Origin: JACDAN01 sp963802375 | GTDB lineage: Bacteria > Actinomycetota > Thermoleophilia > Gaiellales > Gaiellaceae | Direction of reading: 5' to 3' | NCBI GenBank assembly: GCA_963802375.1 | Contig: CAWDIJ010000006.1 | Coordinates: forward strand, 46,066 to 110,065 | DNA length: 64,000 nt | Shown here: positions 32,917-41,062 of the stretch, in pieces | How positions within the stretch are numbered: the stretch's first letter is position 1 | Layout: each line of letters opens with the position of its first letter | Notes under the pieces: model-generated | The model's database searches: none | What the model was told of the DNA's origin: nothing | The model's input: only the letters and a program-made list of their open reading frames with translations | Translations under genes and position numbers: made by a program

Positions 32917-34139
32917 GGCGCCGACTGGGCGGCGCCGACCAGGTAGGTCGTGGCGGCTTTGCCGATGCGGCCGGGCTTCGGGCTCTGGCGCTGCTGGCGG
33001 CGGCGCTCGTGCTCTCGATGACGACGTGGTTCTCGGCGACGGCGGTCGTGCCGCAGCTGCGCGCGGAGTGGGATCTCGGCAACACCGCGGCGGCGTGGCT
33101 GACGATCGCGGTTCAGGTCGGGTTCGTCGCGGGCGCGCTCGTGGGCAGCGCGCTCAGCGTTGCGGACGTCTTTGCGCCACGGTTGGTGATCTTGGTGGGC
33201 TCTCTCGGCGCAGCGGCGGCGAACCTCGTCCTCGTGGCGGCGGACGGGCCGGAGGTCGGGATCGCCGCGCGGGTGGCGACAGGGTTTTTCCTGGCGGGTG
33301 TCTATCCGCCGGCGCTCAAGCTGGCATCGACGTGGTTCCGTCGCGGGCGGGGGACTGCGCTAGGGATCGTCGTCGGTGCTCTCACGCTCGGTTCGGCCGT
33401 TCCGCATCTCGTGAACGGGATCGGCGGGCTCGACTGGCAGGTCGTCGTGTGGGTCACGTCTGCGCTGACCGCACTCGGCGGCTTGGTTGTGTTCCTCGGC
33501 GTGCCCGAGGGGCCGTACTCGTTCCCGTCCGCCCGGTTCGATCCGCGGCAGGCCGGGGTCGTGCTGCGCAACCGCGGCGTCCGTCTGGCGTCGCTGGGCT
33601 ACTTCGGACATATGTGGGAGCTGTACGCAATGTGGGCGTGGTTCCTCGTTTTCTTCGCGGCGGTGGCGGCGGACGGGCGGGAGGCGGCGTACGCGACCTT
33701 CGCGGTGATCGGCGTCGGCGCAGCAGGCTGCTGGGTCGGCGGAGTGCTCGGAGACCGGTGGGGGAGACCGGAGACGACGGCGGCGATGATGGCCGTCTCA
33801 GCGGCGTGCGCTCTCGTGATCGGGCTCGTGGCGGACGCACCCGTTGCGGTCGTGCTGGCGCTGGGGCTCGTCTGGGGCTTCGCGGTCGTTGCCGACTCGG
33901 CGCAGTTCTCGACTCTCGTCACGGAGTTGGCCGAGCAGGCGTACGTCGGAACCGCGCTCGGGTTGCAGATGGCGGTCGGCTTCGCGCTGACTGTGCCGAC
34001 GATTTGGCTGCTGCCGTTCCTCGAGGACGAGGTCGGCTGGCGCTGGGCCTTCGCGTTCCTCGTGCCCGGCCCGGTGCTGGGGATCCTCGCGATGCTACGG
34101 CTGCGGCGGCTCGAGCGCGCCGGCGCCCAGCTCTCCTAG
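32898..34139 (+). CDS. MFS transporter
   Basis: A 413-residue transporter with about 12 membrane helices. The first is ALALLAAALVLSMTTWFSAT; the family loop between helices 2 and 3 and the WFRRGRGTALGIVVGALTLG segment of helix 4/5 are present. The GTG start at 32898 overlaps MaoC by 19 bases, and the first 30 residues are encoded by a hairpin repeat. The real start may therefore be further in, although no ATG/GTG/TTG precedes helix 1. Substrate unknown. Confidence 0.85.
   Translation: MDRADLRRRLGGADQVGRGGFADAAGLRALALLAAALVLSMTTWFSATAVVPQLRAEWDLGNTAAAWLTIAVQVGFVAGALVGSALSVADVFAPRLVILVGSLGAAAANLVLVAADGPEVGIAARVATGFFLAGVYPPALKLASTWFRRGRGTALGIVVGALTLGSAVPHLVNGIGGLDWQVVVWVTSALTALGGLVVFLGVPEGPYSFPSARFDPRQAGVVLRNRGVRLASLGYFGHMWELYAMWAWFLVFFAAVAADGREAAYATFAVIGVGAAGCWVGGVLGDRWGRPETTAAMMAVSAACALVIGLVADAPVAVVLALGLVWGFAVVADSAQFSTLVTELAEQAYVGTALGLQMAVGFALTVPTIWLLPFLEDEVGWRWAFAFLVPGPVLGILAMLRLRRLERAGAQLS
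32917..32936 (+). repeat. Second copy of the post-stop hairpin repeat
   Basis: GGCGCCG-ACTGGG-CGGCGCC directly after the MaoC stop matches 29819-29838 with paired changes that keep the stem. Downstream GTGGCGGCTTTGCCGATGC corresponds to the second hairpin of the first copy, though the stem is poorer. It overlaps the 5' end of the MFS frame. Confidence 0.6.
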
Positions 34140-34546
34140 GGTAGGCGCTCCCAGCCTCCTCCCCGCGGCGATCGTAACGAGCTTCGGCGCACGCGTGGCG
34201 CGCGGGTCCGTGCCGAGTCTGTGACTTCGACTAGAGGGTTGGTGGGCGGCATCTCAGCCTGCGCGCGGAACTGCTCGGAGGGTGGCTGGGGATCGTGGTC
34301 ACCCAGCGCTTCCACGTCCTCCGTCGGCAGGTCGAGCTCGACACGGCCCTCGGTGATCGCCCGCACCCGCTCCGACGGGACGTACTTGGGCCTGGCCAGC
34401 AGGCCGGTCGAGATCGAGAGGCCGTTGAAGATGTCCTTGCCCGTGTCGCCGACGATCTCCTCGACCGTGCCGGCCTCGGTTCCGTCCTTCGCAACGACGG
34501 TCCACCCCGGCTCGATCATGAGCCAGGACACTGGGTCGCCGGACAT
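34136..34546 (-). CDS. PRC-barrel/DUF2171-like protein
   Basis: A 136-residue protein. WTVVAKDGTEAGTVEEIVGD, LSISTGLLARPKYVPSERVR and ITEGRVELDLPTEDVEALGD form the PRC-barrel beta fold used for protein-protein or RNA contacts. The C-terminal 40 residues are polar and unstructured. It is coupled (TGATG) to the gene upstream. Ends four bases into the convergent MFS gene. Confidence 0.7.
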   Translation of the reverse strand: MSGDPVSWLMIEPGWTVVAKDGTEAGTVEEIVGDTGKDIFNGLSISTGLLARPKYVPSERVRAITEGRVELDLPTEDVEALGDHDPQPPSEQFRAQAEMPPTNPLVEVTDSARTRAPRVRRSSLRSPRGGGWERLP

Positions 34547-35187
34547 CAGACGGGCCCGCCGTCGAGGTACCAGACCGGGCCCTGGGTCATCACGGGCTTC
34601 GTGTCGGCAAGGGCGTGGAGGATCTCCACGCGAGCGCCGATCCCCTCCGAGTCGAGGCGCTCCAGGCAGCGCCTGGCCATCCCGGGCGCGGCGCCGTAGC
34701 CGTAGCGGCCGACGCGGAAGCGAAAGCCGGCGGTTGCGCCGTACCGGGCCGGGTTCAGAGGCGCCATCAGCAGCGCCCCGCGGTCGAGGAAGTCGCTCGA
34801 CGCGAGCTCGACCTGGGCGTAAACGTCCGTCCAGTCCTCCGGCAGCGTCGCGGCGGCTGCATCCCACTGCTCCGCGGCCGGGGCCCAATCGGCTCGAACC
34901 TCTTCGCGCTCCGGCGGCGCCTCCGAGGCGGTGATGAGCTCGAGGTTGCCTCCGATGCCCTCGCGGTCGAGCCGCTCCAGCATTCGCCGTGCCTGCTCGC
35001 GCTGTCCGCCGCGGCGCGGGACCGTGAAGCGAACCTGATCTCCGACCCGTCCAGGCTGGAAGGCCGTGAGCGTCGACGCCACGCGGTCGGCGTGACCCTG
35101 GTCCTCGGCGTTCAGGACGAATCGGGCGTCCGCCCACTCCGCGGGCAGACGCGATTCGAGCTCCCGGTACTGCTCGACAAGGGACAC
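34546..35187 (-). CDS. Hypothetical protein with an internal duplication
   Basis: A 213-residue soluble protein. Two halves resemble each other: MLERLDREGIGGNLELI near 80-96 and CLERLDSEGIGARVEIL near 175-191, each preceded by a strand with Arg/Phe (QVRFTVPRRGG and GFRFRVGRYGYG) and by LPAEWADARFVL or LPEDWTDVYAQVEL. An old tandem duplication of an alpha/beta unit is likely. Family not recognised. Divergent from the dehydrogenase operon 36 bases away. Confidence 0.6.
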   Translation of the reverse strand: MSLVEQYRELESRLPAEWADARFVLNAEDQGHADRVASTLTAFQPGRVGDQVRFTVPRRGGQREQARRMLERLDREGIGGNLELITASEAPPEREEVRADWAPAAEQWDAAAATLPEDWTDVYAQVELASSDFLDRGALLMAPLNPARYGATAGFRFRVGRYGYGAAPGMARRCLERLDSEGIGARVEILHALADTKPVMTQGPVWYLDGGPV

Positions 35188-35223
35188 GCGCCGATCTTAG
35201 TGCCCGCCACTACACTGGCGCCC

Positions 35224-36195
35224 GTGGCCAAGGTGGAGAGGAAGGGGGCGGTCTCGCCTGAGCTGCTGCGCGAGTTCTTCCGCGAGATGCTGCTCATCCG
35301 GCGCTTCGAGGAAAAGGTCGAAGAGCGCTTCCGAGCAGGCGAGCTGCCGGGATTCCTCCATGTGGCGATCGGCCAGGAAGCAGTCGCTGTCGGCGTCTGT
35401 CGAGCGCTCGAGGAAGGCGACGTCATCGCCTCCACTCACCGAGCGCACGGGCACACCCTCGCGAAGGGCACGCACCCGAACGAGCTGATGGCGGAGCTGT
35501 ACGGGAAGCTCGAGGGCTGCTCGCACGGCTACGGCGGATCGATGCACCTCTACGACGTCGAGCGCGGGAATCTCGGTGCGAACGCCGTCGTCGGCGGTGG
35601 GCTGCCCGCGATCGTCGGCGCCGCACTCGCGTTCAAGTTCCGTGACGAGCCGCGCGTCGGGGTCGCGTTCTTCGGCGACGGGGCGACGAACATCGGCACC
35701 TTCCACGAGTCGCTCAATCTTGCGCAGCTCTGGAATGTCCCGGCCGTGTTCGTCTGCGAGCACAACCACTGGGCCGAGTCGACGCCTGCCAAGCAGCACA
35801 TGCCGATCGAGGACATGACCAAGCGCGCCGAGGCGTACGGGATGGAGTCGATGGAGGTTGACGGGCAGGACGTCGGCAAGGTTCACGAGGCCGCCGCCAA
35901 GGCGGTCGAGCACGCGCGGTCCGGCCGCGGTCCGGTGTTCCTCGTCGCCCAGACGTACCGCCTCACTGGCCACTACATCGGCGACCCGCAGGTCTATCGC
36001 CCGAAGGAAGACCTGCAGCGTCTCCGCGAGACCGAGGACCCGATCAGCAAGCTGCGCACCGAGCTGGAGCTCTCGGACGAGGAGTTCGAGGAGCTGGACA
36101 GGGAGGTCACCGAGCTGGTCGAGGCGAGCGTCGAGTTCGCAAAGTCGGGCACCGATCCCAAGCCCGAAGACGCGCTGAAGAACATCTATGCCTGA
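35224..36195 (+). CDS. Pyruvate/2-oxoacid (acetoin-type) dehydrogenase E1 alpha
   Basis: A 323-residue thiamine-diphosphate subunit. MLLIRRFEEKVEERFRAGEL and GFLHVAIGQEAVAVGV start the fold. STHRAHGHTLAKGTHPNELM and GYGGSMHLYDVERGNLGANA follow, and the ThDP/Mg motif is VAFFGDGATNIGTFHESLNL with the Asn of CEHNHWAEST. GTG 35224 was chosen from length and from the family start. The AcoA/PdhA split cannot be made on sequence reading alone. First gene of the E1alpha-E1beta-E2 run. Confidence 0.92.
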   Translation: MAKVERKGAVSPELLREFFREMLLIRRFEEKVEERFRAGELPGFLHVAIGQEAVAVGVCRALEEGDVIASTHRAHGHTLAKGTHPNELMAELYGKLEGCSHGYGGSMHLYDVERGNLGANAVVGGGLPAIVGAALAFKFRDEPRVGVAFFGDGATNIGTFHESLNLAQLWNVPAVFVCEHNHWAESTPAKQHMPIEDMTKRAEAYGMESMEVDGQDVGKVHEAAAKAVEHARSGRGPVFLVAQTYRLTGHYIGDPQVYRPKEDLQRLRETEDPISKLRTELELSDEEFEELDREVTELVEASVEFAKSGTDPKPEDALKNIYA

Positions 36196-36341
36196 CGCCC
36201 CTGACCGCGTGCCGCTCCCGGCGGGCGGAGCCCGCCTCCGCAGCACGCTCACGACGCTGACGGCACGTCGCTCTCCGGGGCCGTGCTCCCGCACTGTCCC
36301 CTCCGGCGCCGCACCGTCAGCGCCGCGTCAGGAACGCCAGG

Positions 36342-37328
36342 ATGCCTGAGCTCTCCTACCGCGAAGCAGTCCGCGATGCGCTCGCGACCGCGATGCGCAA
36401 GGACGACGACGTCTTCATCATGGGCGAGGACATCGCCGAGATGGGCGGATCGATGGGTGTTACGCAGGGCCTGCTGGACGAGTTCGGCCCGGAGCGCGTC
36501 CGCAACACCCCGATCTCCGAGATCGGCATCGTCGGGACCGGGATCGGGGCCGCGATGCAGGGCATGCGCCCGGTCGTCGAGATCATGTACGAGGACTTCC
36601 TGACGCTCTCGGCCGAGCAGATCGTCAACCAGGCGGCCAAGCACCGCTACATGTCCGGCGGGCAGCTGAAGGTGCCGCTGACCGTCCGGACGCAGGGCGG
36701 CGCGGGCTGGTCGCCCGGAGCCCAGCACGCCCAGCAGCTCGAGTCGTGGTTCGTCCACATCCCGGGCCTCAAGGTCGTCTTTGCGTCCACGCCGACCGAC
36801 GTGCGCGGGCTCCTCTACAGCGCGATCTACGAGGACAACCCGGTGATCTTCTTCGAGCACAGGACGCTGTACGGCCTGAAAGAGGAGATGCCCGAGGAGC
36901 TCGAGCCGATCCCGATCGGGCAAGCGCGGGTCCTGCGGGAGGGCGAGGACGTCACCGTCGTCGCGACCGGGCGGCTCGTCCACGAGTCACTGGACGCGGC
37001 GAATCAGCTCGAGGACCAGGGAATCTCCGTCGAGGTCGTCGACCCGCGGACGCTCCAGCCGCTCGACGAGGACACGATCGTCGAGTCCGTCAAGAAGACC
37101 AACCGCTGCGTCGTCGCGCACGAGGCGGTCACGAAGATGGGCTTCGGAGCGGAGGTCGCCGCGATCGTGCAGCACCAGGCATTCGACTGGCTCGACGCGC
37201 CGATCGAGCGCGTGGGCGCGAAGTTCACGCCGATCCCTTTCGCGCCGGTCATGGAAGAGTTCGTCGTGCCTCACGCCAAGGACGTCGTGGAGGCGATCCA
37301 GCGCACAGTGGCCCGCGATGGCGACTGA
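36342..37328 (+). CDS. 2-oxoacid dehydrogenase E1 beta
   Basis: A 328-residue partner subunit. LSYREAVRDALATAMRKDDD, EDIAEMGGSMGVTQGLLDEF and TPISEIGIVGTGIGAAMQGM provide ThDP contacts. The C-terminal transketolase domain has GEDVTVVATGRLVHESLDAA and SVEVVDPRTLQPLDEDTI. It is separated from E1 alpha by 146 bases containing a small GC hairpin but no gene, and overlaps E2 by 11 bases. Confidence 0.93.
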   Translation: MPELSYREAVRDALATAMRKDDDVFIMGEDIAEMGGSMGVTQGLLDEFGPERVRNTPISEIGIVGTGIGAAMQGMRPVVEIMYEDFLTLSAEQIVNQAAKHRYMSGGQLKVPLTVRTQGGAGWSPGAQHAQQLESWFVHIPGLKVVFASTPTDVRGLLYSAIYEDNPVIFFEHRTLYGLKEEMPEELEPIPIGQARVLREGEDVTVVATGRLVHESLDAANQLEDQGISVEVVDPRTLQPLDEDTIVESVKKTNRCVVAHEAVTKMGFGAEVAAIVQHQAFDWLDAPIERVGAKFTPIPFAPVMEEFVVPHAKDVVEAIQRTVARDGD

Positions 37329-38601
37329 GGTCAAGCTCCCGCGCCTCGGCCAGGGCATGGAGTCGGGGACTGTCGTTCGCTGGCTGAAGCAGGAGGGTGA
37401 CCGGGTCGAGAAGGGCGAGCCGCTCTACGAGCTCGACACGGAGAAGGTGACGCAGGAGGTCGAGGCCGAGGCCGCAGGCGTCCTGCTGAAGATCGCCGTC
37501 CAGGAGGGCGAGGTTCCGGTCGGGCAGACGGTGGCCGTGATCGGAGAGGAGGGCGAGGACCTCCCGCAGGCGAAGGAGACCGCGGTCGACGAGACCCCGC
37601 AGGAGGAGACCGAGGTCGACGAGACCCCGCAGGAGGAGGGCTCCAGAGCGCCCGAACGAGACGCCGAGCGCGAGGAGGGCGCCGCGGCATCCGCAGCGAG
37701 CGCCTCGGAGCAGGTCACCGAGGTCCGAGAGCCGGAGCGAGACGGACGCGTCAAGGCGTCACCGCTCGCCCGAAGGATTGCCCGCGAGCGCGGGATCGAG
37801 CTCGCACAGCTCCGCGGCACGGGGCCGGAAGGGCGAATCGTCGCCGAGGACGTCGAGCGGGCAGAGATGGCGCCGGCCGAGGCGCCCGCCCCGGAGGCGG
37901 CGCCGGCGTCAGCGCCCTCAGGCGAGGTCGAGGTCGTGCCCCTGACCTCGATTCGCAAGACGATCGCGCGCCGCCTTACCGAGGCGTGGCAGGCGCCCGT
38001 CTTCCAGATCTCGATGTCCGCCGACATGGCGAGGGCGCTGGAGCTGCGGAAACAGCTGGTCGAGCTCGCGAAGGACGGCCCGAAGCCGACGATCTCCGAC
38101 GTCCTCACGAAGATCGCCGCCTCCGCGCTCATGCGGCACCGGCGTCTAAACGCGGAGTTCGTCGGCGAGGAGGTTCGGATCCACCCCTCGGCCAACGTCG
38201 GCATGGCGGTGGCCACCGACCGCGGGCTCGTCGTGCCGGTGATTCGTGGGGCGGACCAGCTGACGATTCAAGAGATCGCCGCGGCCCGTGTCGACCTCGT
38301 CGACCGCGCGCGCGGCGGGAAGCTGCAGCAGGCCGATCTCGACGGCGGCACGTTCACGATCTCCAACCTCGGCATGTTCGGCGTCGACCAGTTCGTCGCC
38401 GTCCTGAATCCGCCGCAGGTCGCGATCCTCGCGGTCGGTGCCGTCGAGGAGAAGCCTGTGGTGCGCGACGGCGAGCTCACAACGCGCCCGCTGATGAGCC
38501 TGACGCTGACCTGCGACCACCGCGCCGTCGACGGCGCAGACGCCGCCGATTTCCTGCGCACGGTTCGTTCCATGCTCGAAGAACCGGGCCTGGCGCTCTA
38601 G
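37318..38601 (+). CDS. 2-oxoacid dehydrogenase E2 (dihydrolipoamide acyltransferase)
   Basis: A 427-residue protein with one lipoyl domain (lipoyl Lys in YELDTEKVTQEVEAE, about residue 42), then a linker with a tandem VDETPQEE repeat (DNA 37584-37641). A peripheral subunit-binding domain (RVKASPLARRIARERGIELA, RGTGPEGRIVAEDV) and the catalytic domain follow. The catalytic domain runs from TSIRKTIARRLTEAWQAPVF to the active-site His-Asp of TCDHRAVDGADAADFLRTV. It forms the complex core with the neighbouring E1 and E3. Confidence 0.95.
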   Translation: MATEVKLPRLGQGMESGTVVRWLKQEGDRVEKGEPLYELDTEKVTQEVEAEAAGVLLKIAVQEGEVPVGQTVAVIGEEGEDLPQAKETAVDETPQEETEVDETPQEEGSRAPERDAEREEGAAASAASASEQVTEVREPERDGRVKASPLARRIARERGIELAQLRGTGPEGRIVAEDVERAEMAPAEAPAPEAAPASAPSGEVEVVPLTSIRKTIARRLTEAWQAPVFQISMSADMARALELRKQLVELAKDGPKPTISDVLTKIAASALMRHRRLNAEFVGEEVRIHPSANVGMAVATDRGLVVPVIRGADQLTIQEIAAARVDLVDRARGGKLQQADLDGGTFTISNLGMFGVDQFVAVLNPPQVAILAVGAVEEKPVVRDGELTTRPLMSLTLTCDHRAVDGADAADFLRTVRSMLEEPGLAL

Positions 38602-38612
38602 AGTTTCGAGTT

Positions 38613-38942
38613 ATGCGCGTCTGGTACCGCGTCCGCGACCTCGACGCTGCGCGCCGGTGGTATTCGACGAAGCTCGGCTTCGAGGAGACCTACTACGACG
38701 ATCCCGGCCGCTGGGCGAAGCTCGAGCGCGGCGCGATGCAGATCGCGCTCGCGGAGGGTGAGCCAGAGGACGGCGGGGTCGCCACGATCGACGTCACGGA
38801 CGTCAAGGCCGAGGCCGAGCGCCTCCGGAAGGACGACATCGAGGTCGGCACCGTGCTCGAGCTGCACGAGGAGGTGCGGCTGCTGGACGTGTACGACCCC
38901 GACGGGAACCGCCTGCAGCTCGTCCAGGAGCTCCGCCGCTGA
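38613..38942 (+). CDS. VOC/glyoxalase-family protein
   Basis: A 109-residue single VOC module: MRVWYRVRDLDAARRWYSTK, LGFEETYYDD, GVATIDVTDVKAEAERLRKD, VRLLDVYDPDGNRLQLVQEL. The DPDGNRLQLVQ ending is the standard last strand with its Glu ligand. It follows E2 by 11 bases and probably shares the transcript. Function unknown. Confidence 0.85.
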   Translation: MRVWYRVRDLDAARRWYSTKLGFEETYYDDPGRWAKLERGAMQIALAEGEPEDGGVATIDVTDVKAEAERLRKDDIEVGTVLELHEEVRLLDVYDPDGNRLQLVQELRR

Positions 38943-39403
38943 TCCGCCGCGGAAACCGGCAGGACGTCCGGTTTTTGAAGGACATGCTGCGCCACGCCTT
39001 CTACTGGCGCTCGGGCGGAACCATCGAGGACGCGTCGCTCTGGCAGTACGTGTCCGGCTGGGGGCGGAGCGGGGACACGGCGGTGATCGCGCTGGAGGAC
39101 GGCTTCCCGATCGGCGCCGCCTGGTTCCGGCTCTTCACGCGCGACGAGCCCGGCTTCGGCTTCGTGGACGAGCAGACGCCCGAGGTCTCGATCGCCGTCG
39201 TTCCGAGCCGCCGCGGCAGGGGCATCGGCTCCGAATTGCTCGACGCGCTGATCGACGCAGCGACGGAGCAGGGCTACGGCTCGCTGAGCCTCTCCGTCGC
39301 GGACGACAGCCCCGCGATGCATGTCTTCGAGAAGCAGGGTTTCGAGAAGGTCGAGCAGACCGACGGCTCGTCGACGATGCGGCTCGATCTTCCGGCCGCA
39401 TAG
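38939..39403 (+). CDS. GNAT-family acetyltransferase
   Basis: About 154 residues. SIAVVPSRRGRGIGSELLDA is the acetyl-CoA signature and SLSVADDSPAMHVFEKQGFE the final strand and helix. The first TTG (38975) would cut the fold; typical N-terminal sequence (LIRRGNRQDVRFLKDMLRHA) starts at CTG 38939, which overlaps the VOC stop (CTGA). A coupled CTG start is therefore proposed. Confidence 0.8.
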   Translation: MIRRGNRQDVRFLKDMLRHAFYWRSGGTIEDASLWQYVSGWGRSGDTAVIALEDGFPIGAAWFRLFTRDEPGFGFVDEQTPEVSIAVVPSRRGRGIGSELLDALIDAATEQGYGSLSLSVADDSPAMHVFEKQGFEKVEQTDGSSTMRLDLPAA

Positions 39404-39453
39404 GAGGGTCGTCCGACCAGGACACGTCGGTCCCGATTAGACAGCGCCCTTCG

Positions 39454-39486
39454 AGCCATCACGAGTGTCAGACACTCGTCATGGCT
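39454..39486. promoter_or_regulatory. 33-base palindrome upstream of the E3 gene
   Basis: AGCCAT-c-ACGAGTGTC-a-GACACTCGT-c-ATGGCT: 15 pairs with one mismatch around a single central base. It lies in the 252-base gap between the GNAT gene and lpdA, where no gene is seen. A perfect GGACATGTCC lies nearer to lpdA. It may be a terminator for the upstream genes or a dimeric operator for lpdA. Confidence 0.5.
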
Positions 39487-39655
39487 GCGAGAGACAGGCC
39501 GAATCTCGCTACGTGCGGACGTTTCGCTGTTTCGCACCGGCCTTTCGAGACGTGGCGAGCGTCTGGCACAGGACATGTCCCGGCCGGGGCTCGGTCGGCC
39601 ATGCCACGCGGCGCCAGTAGGATCGAGCCGGAAATCAACCGAGGAGCAGAAAACG

Positions 39656-41062
39656 ATGGAATGTGACGTTGCCGTCCTGGGAGGCGGCCCGGGCGGCTAC
39701 ACGGCCGCGATCCGCGCCGCGCAGCTCGGCGCCAAGGCCGTCTGCATCGAGAAGGAGCCCGAGCTCGGCGGCACCTGCCTCCGCGTCGGCTGCATCCCGA
39801 CCAAGGCCTGGGTGCAGACCGCCTTCGCGATCAAGGAGGCCGAGGAGACCTTCGGCAAGCTCGGCGTCCAGGTCGGCGAGCCGCGGCTCGACTTCTCGAC
39901 CGCGAACGAGTGGAAGGACGGCGTCGTCAAGCAGATGACCGGCGGTGTCGCGCAGCTCTTCAAGGCGAACGGGGTCGAGTGGGTCAAGGGCGCCGGCCGG
40001 TTCAAGGACGCGAACACGATCGCCGTCGAGGGTGGGGAGGACGTCACCTTCCGCACCGCCATCGTCGCGACCGGCAGCTTCCCCATCCTCCCGCCGATCG
40101 AGGGTCTCGACTCACCGCGCTGCGTGGACTCGACCGGACTCCTCGCGCAACAGGAGCTCCCGAAGCGCCTCGTCGTCCTCGGCGGCGGGATCATCGGCTG
40201 CGAGTTCGCGTCGATCTTCGCCCGCTTCGGCTCCGAGGTCACGATCATCGAGATGCTGCCCTCGCTGATCCCGCAGGAGGACGCCGACGCCGCCAAGGAG
40301 CTCGCGAAGCAGTTCGCCAAGCGCAACATCACGCTCCACCTCGAGAAGCAGTGCACGAAGGTCGAGGACTCGGGCTCCGCGCTCACCGTCCACTTCGGAG
40401 ACGGCGAGACCGTCGAGGCCGACCTCATGCTCGTCTCCGTCGGCCGTGCGCCTCAGGTCGAGAACCTCGGACTCGAGGAGATCGGGGTCGAGCTCGACCG
40501 CCGCAAGGGGATCGCCGCCGACGAGCACCGTCGCACCACCGTCGACCACATCTACGCCGTCGGCGACTGCGCCGGCTACTGGCAGCTCGCACACACCGCC
40601 TTCCGCGAGGGCGAAGTCGCGGCCGAGAACGCGATGGGCCACGAGGCCGTCGTCGACAACCGCGCGATCCCCCGTCCGATCTACACGGACCCGGAGATCG
40701 CCGCCGTCGGACTCACGGAGCAGGAGGCCCGGGAGCAGTACGGCGACGACGTCGAGACGGGCGTGTTCCCCTGGGTCGCCAACGCGCGGGCCGTGATGCA
40801 GAACGAGACGACCGGCTGGGTGAAGTCGATCCACGAGAGCCGGTACGGCGAGCTGCTGGGCGTCGTGATGGTCGGCCCGCACGTCACCGACCTGATCGAG
40901 GCGGGCGTCGTCGCGATCGACGCTGAGGCCACCGTCGAGACGGTCGCGGACGGCATGACCGCCCACCCGACCCTCTCGGAGGGAATCAAGGAAGCGGGCT
41001 TGGTGGCGCTGGGACGGGCGATTCACCTGCCGAACCGGAAGCGAGAGAAGGCAACAGCGTAG
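39656..41062 (+). CDS. lpdA: Dihydrolipoamide dehydrogenase (E3)
   Basis: A 468-residue flavoprotein. It shows an FAD-binding VAVLGGGPGGYTAAIRAAQL, the redox disulfide GGTCLRVGCIPTKAW, NAD-binding VLGGGIIGCEFASIFARFG, the second FAD motif IYAVGDCAGYWQLAHTAFRE, and the C-terminal active-site His-Glu in MTAHPTLSEGIKEAGLV. ATG 39656 follows GAGGAGCAG. It reoxidises the lipoamide of the E2 encoded 1 kb upstream. Confidence 0.95.
   Translation: MECDVAVLGGGPGGYTAAIRAAQLGAKAVCIEKEPELGGTCLRVGCIPTKAWVQTAFAIKEAEETFGKLGVQVGEPRLDFSTANEWKDGVVKQMTGGVAQLFKANGVEWVKGAGRFKDANTIAVEGGEDVTFRTAIVATGSFPILPPIEGLDSPRCVDSTGLLAQQELPKRLVVLGGGIIGCEFASIFARFGSEVTIIEMLPSLIPQEDADAAKELAKQFAKRNITLHLEKQCTKVEDSGSALTVHFGDGETVEADLMLVSVGRAPQVENLGLEEIGVELDRRKGIAADEHRRTTVDHIYAVGDCAGYWQLAHTAFREGEVAAENAMGHEAVVDNRAIPRPIYTDPEIAAVGLTEQEAREQYGDDVETGVFPWVANARAVMQNETTGWVKSIHESRYGELLGVVMVGPHVTDLIEAGVVAIDAEATVETVADGMTAHPTLSEGIKEAGLVALGRAIHLPNRKREKATA

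Noticed and set aside
37584..37641. Tandem repeat inside the E2 gene as a possible mobile or regulatory repeat
   Set aside because: It is in frame, encodes VDETPQEE twice in the flexible linker of E2, and such linkers commonly vary by short duplications.
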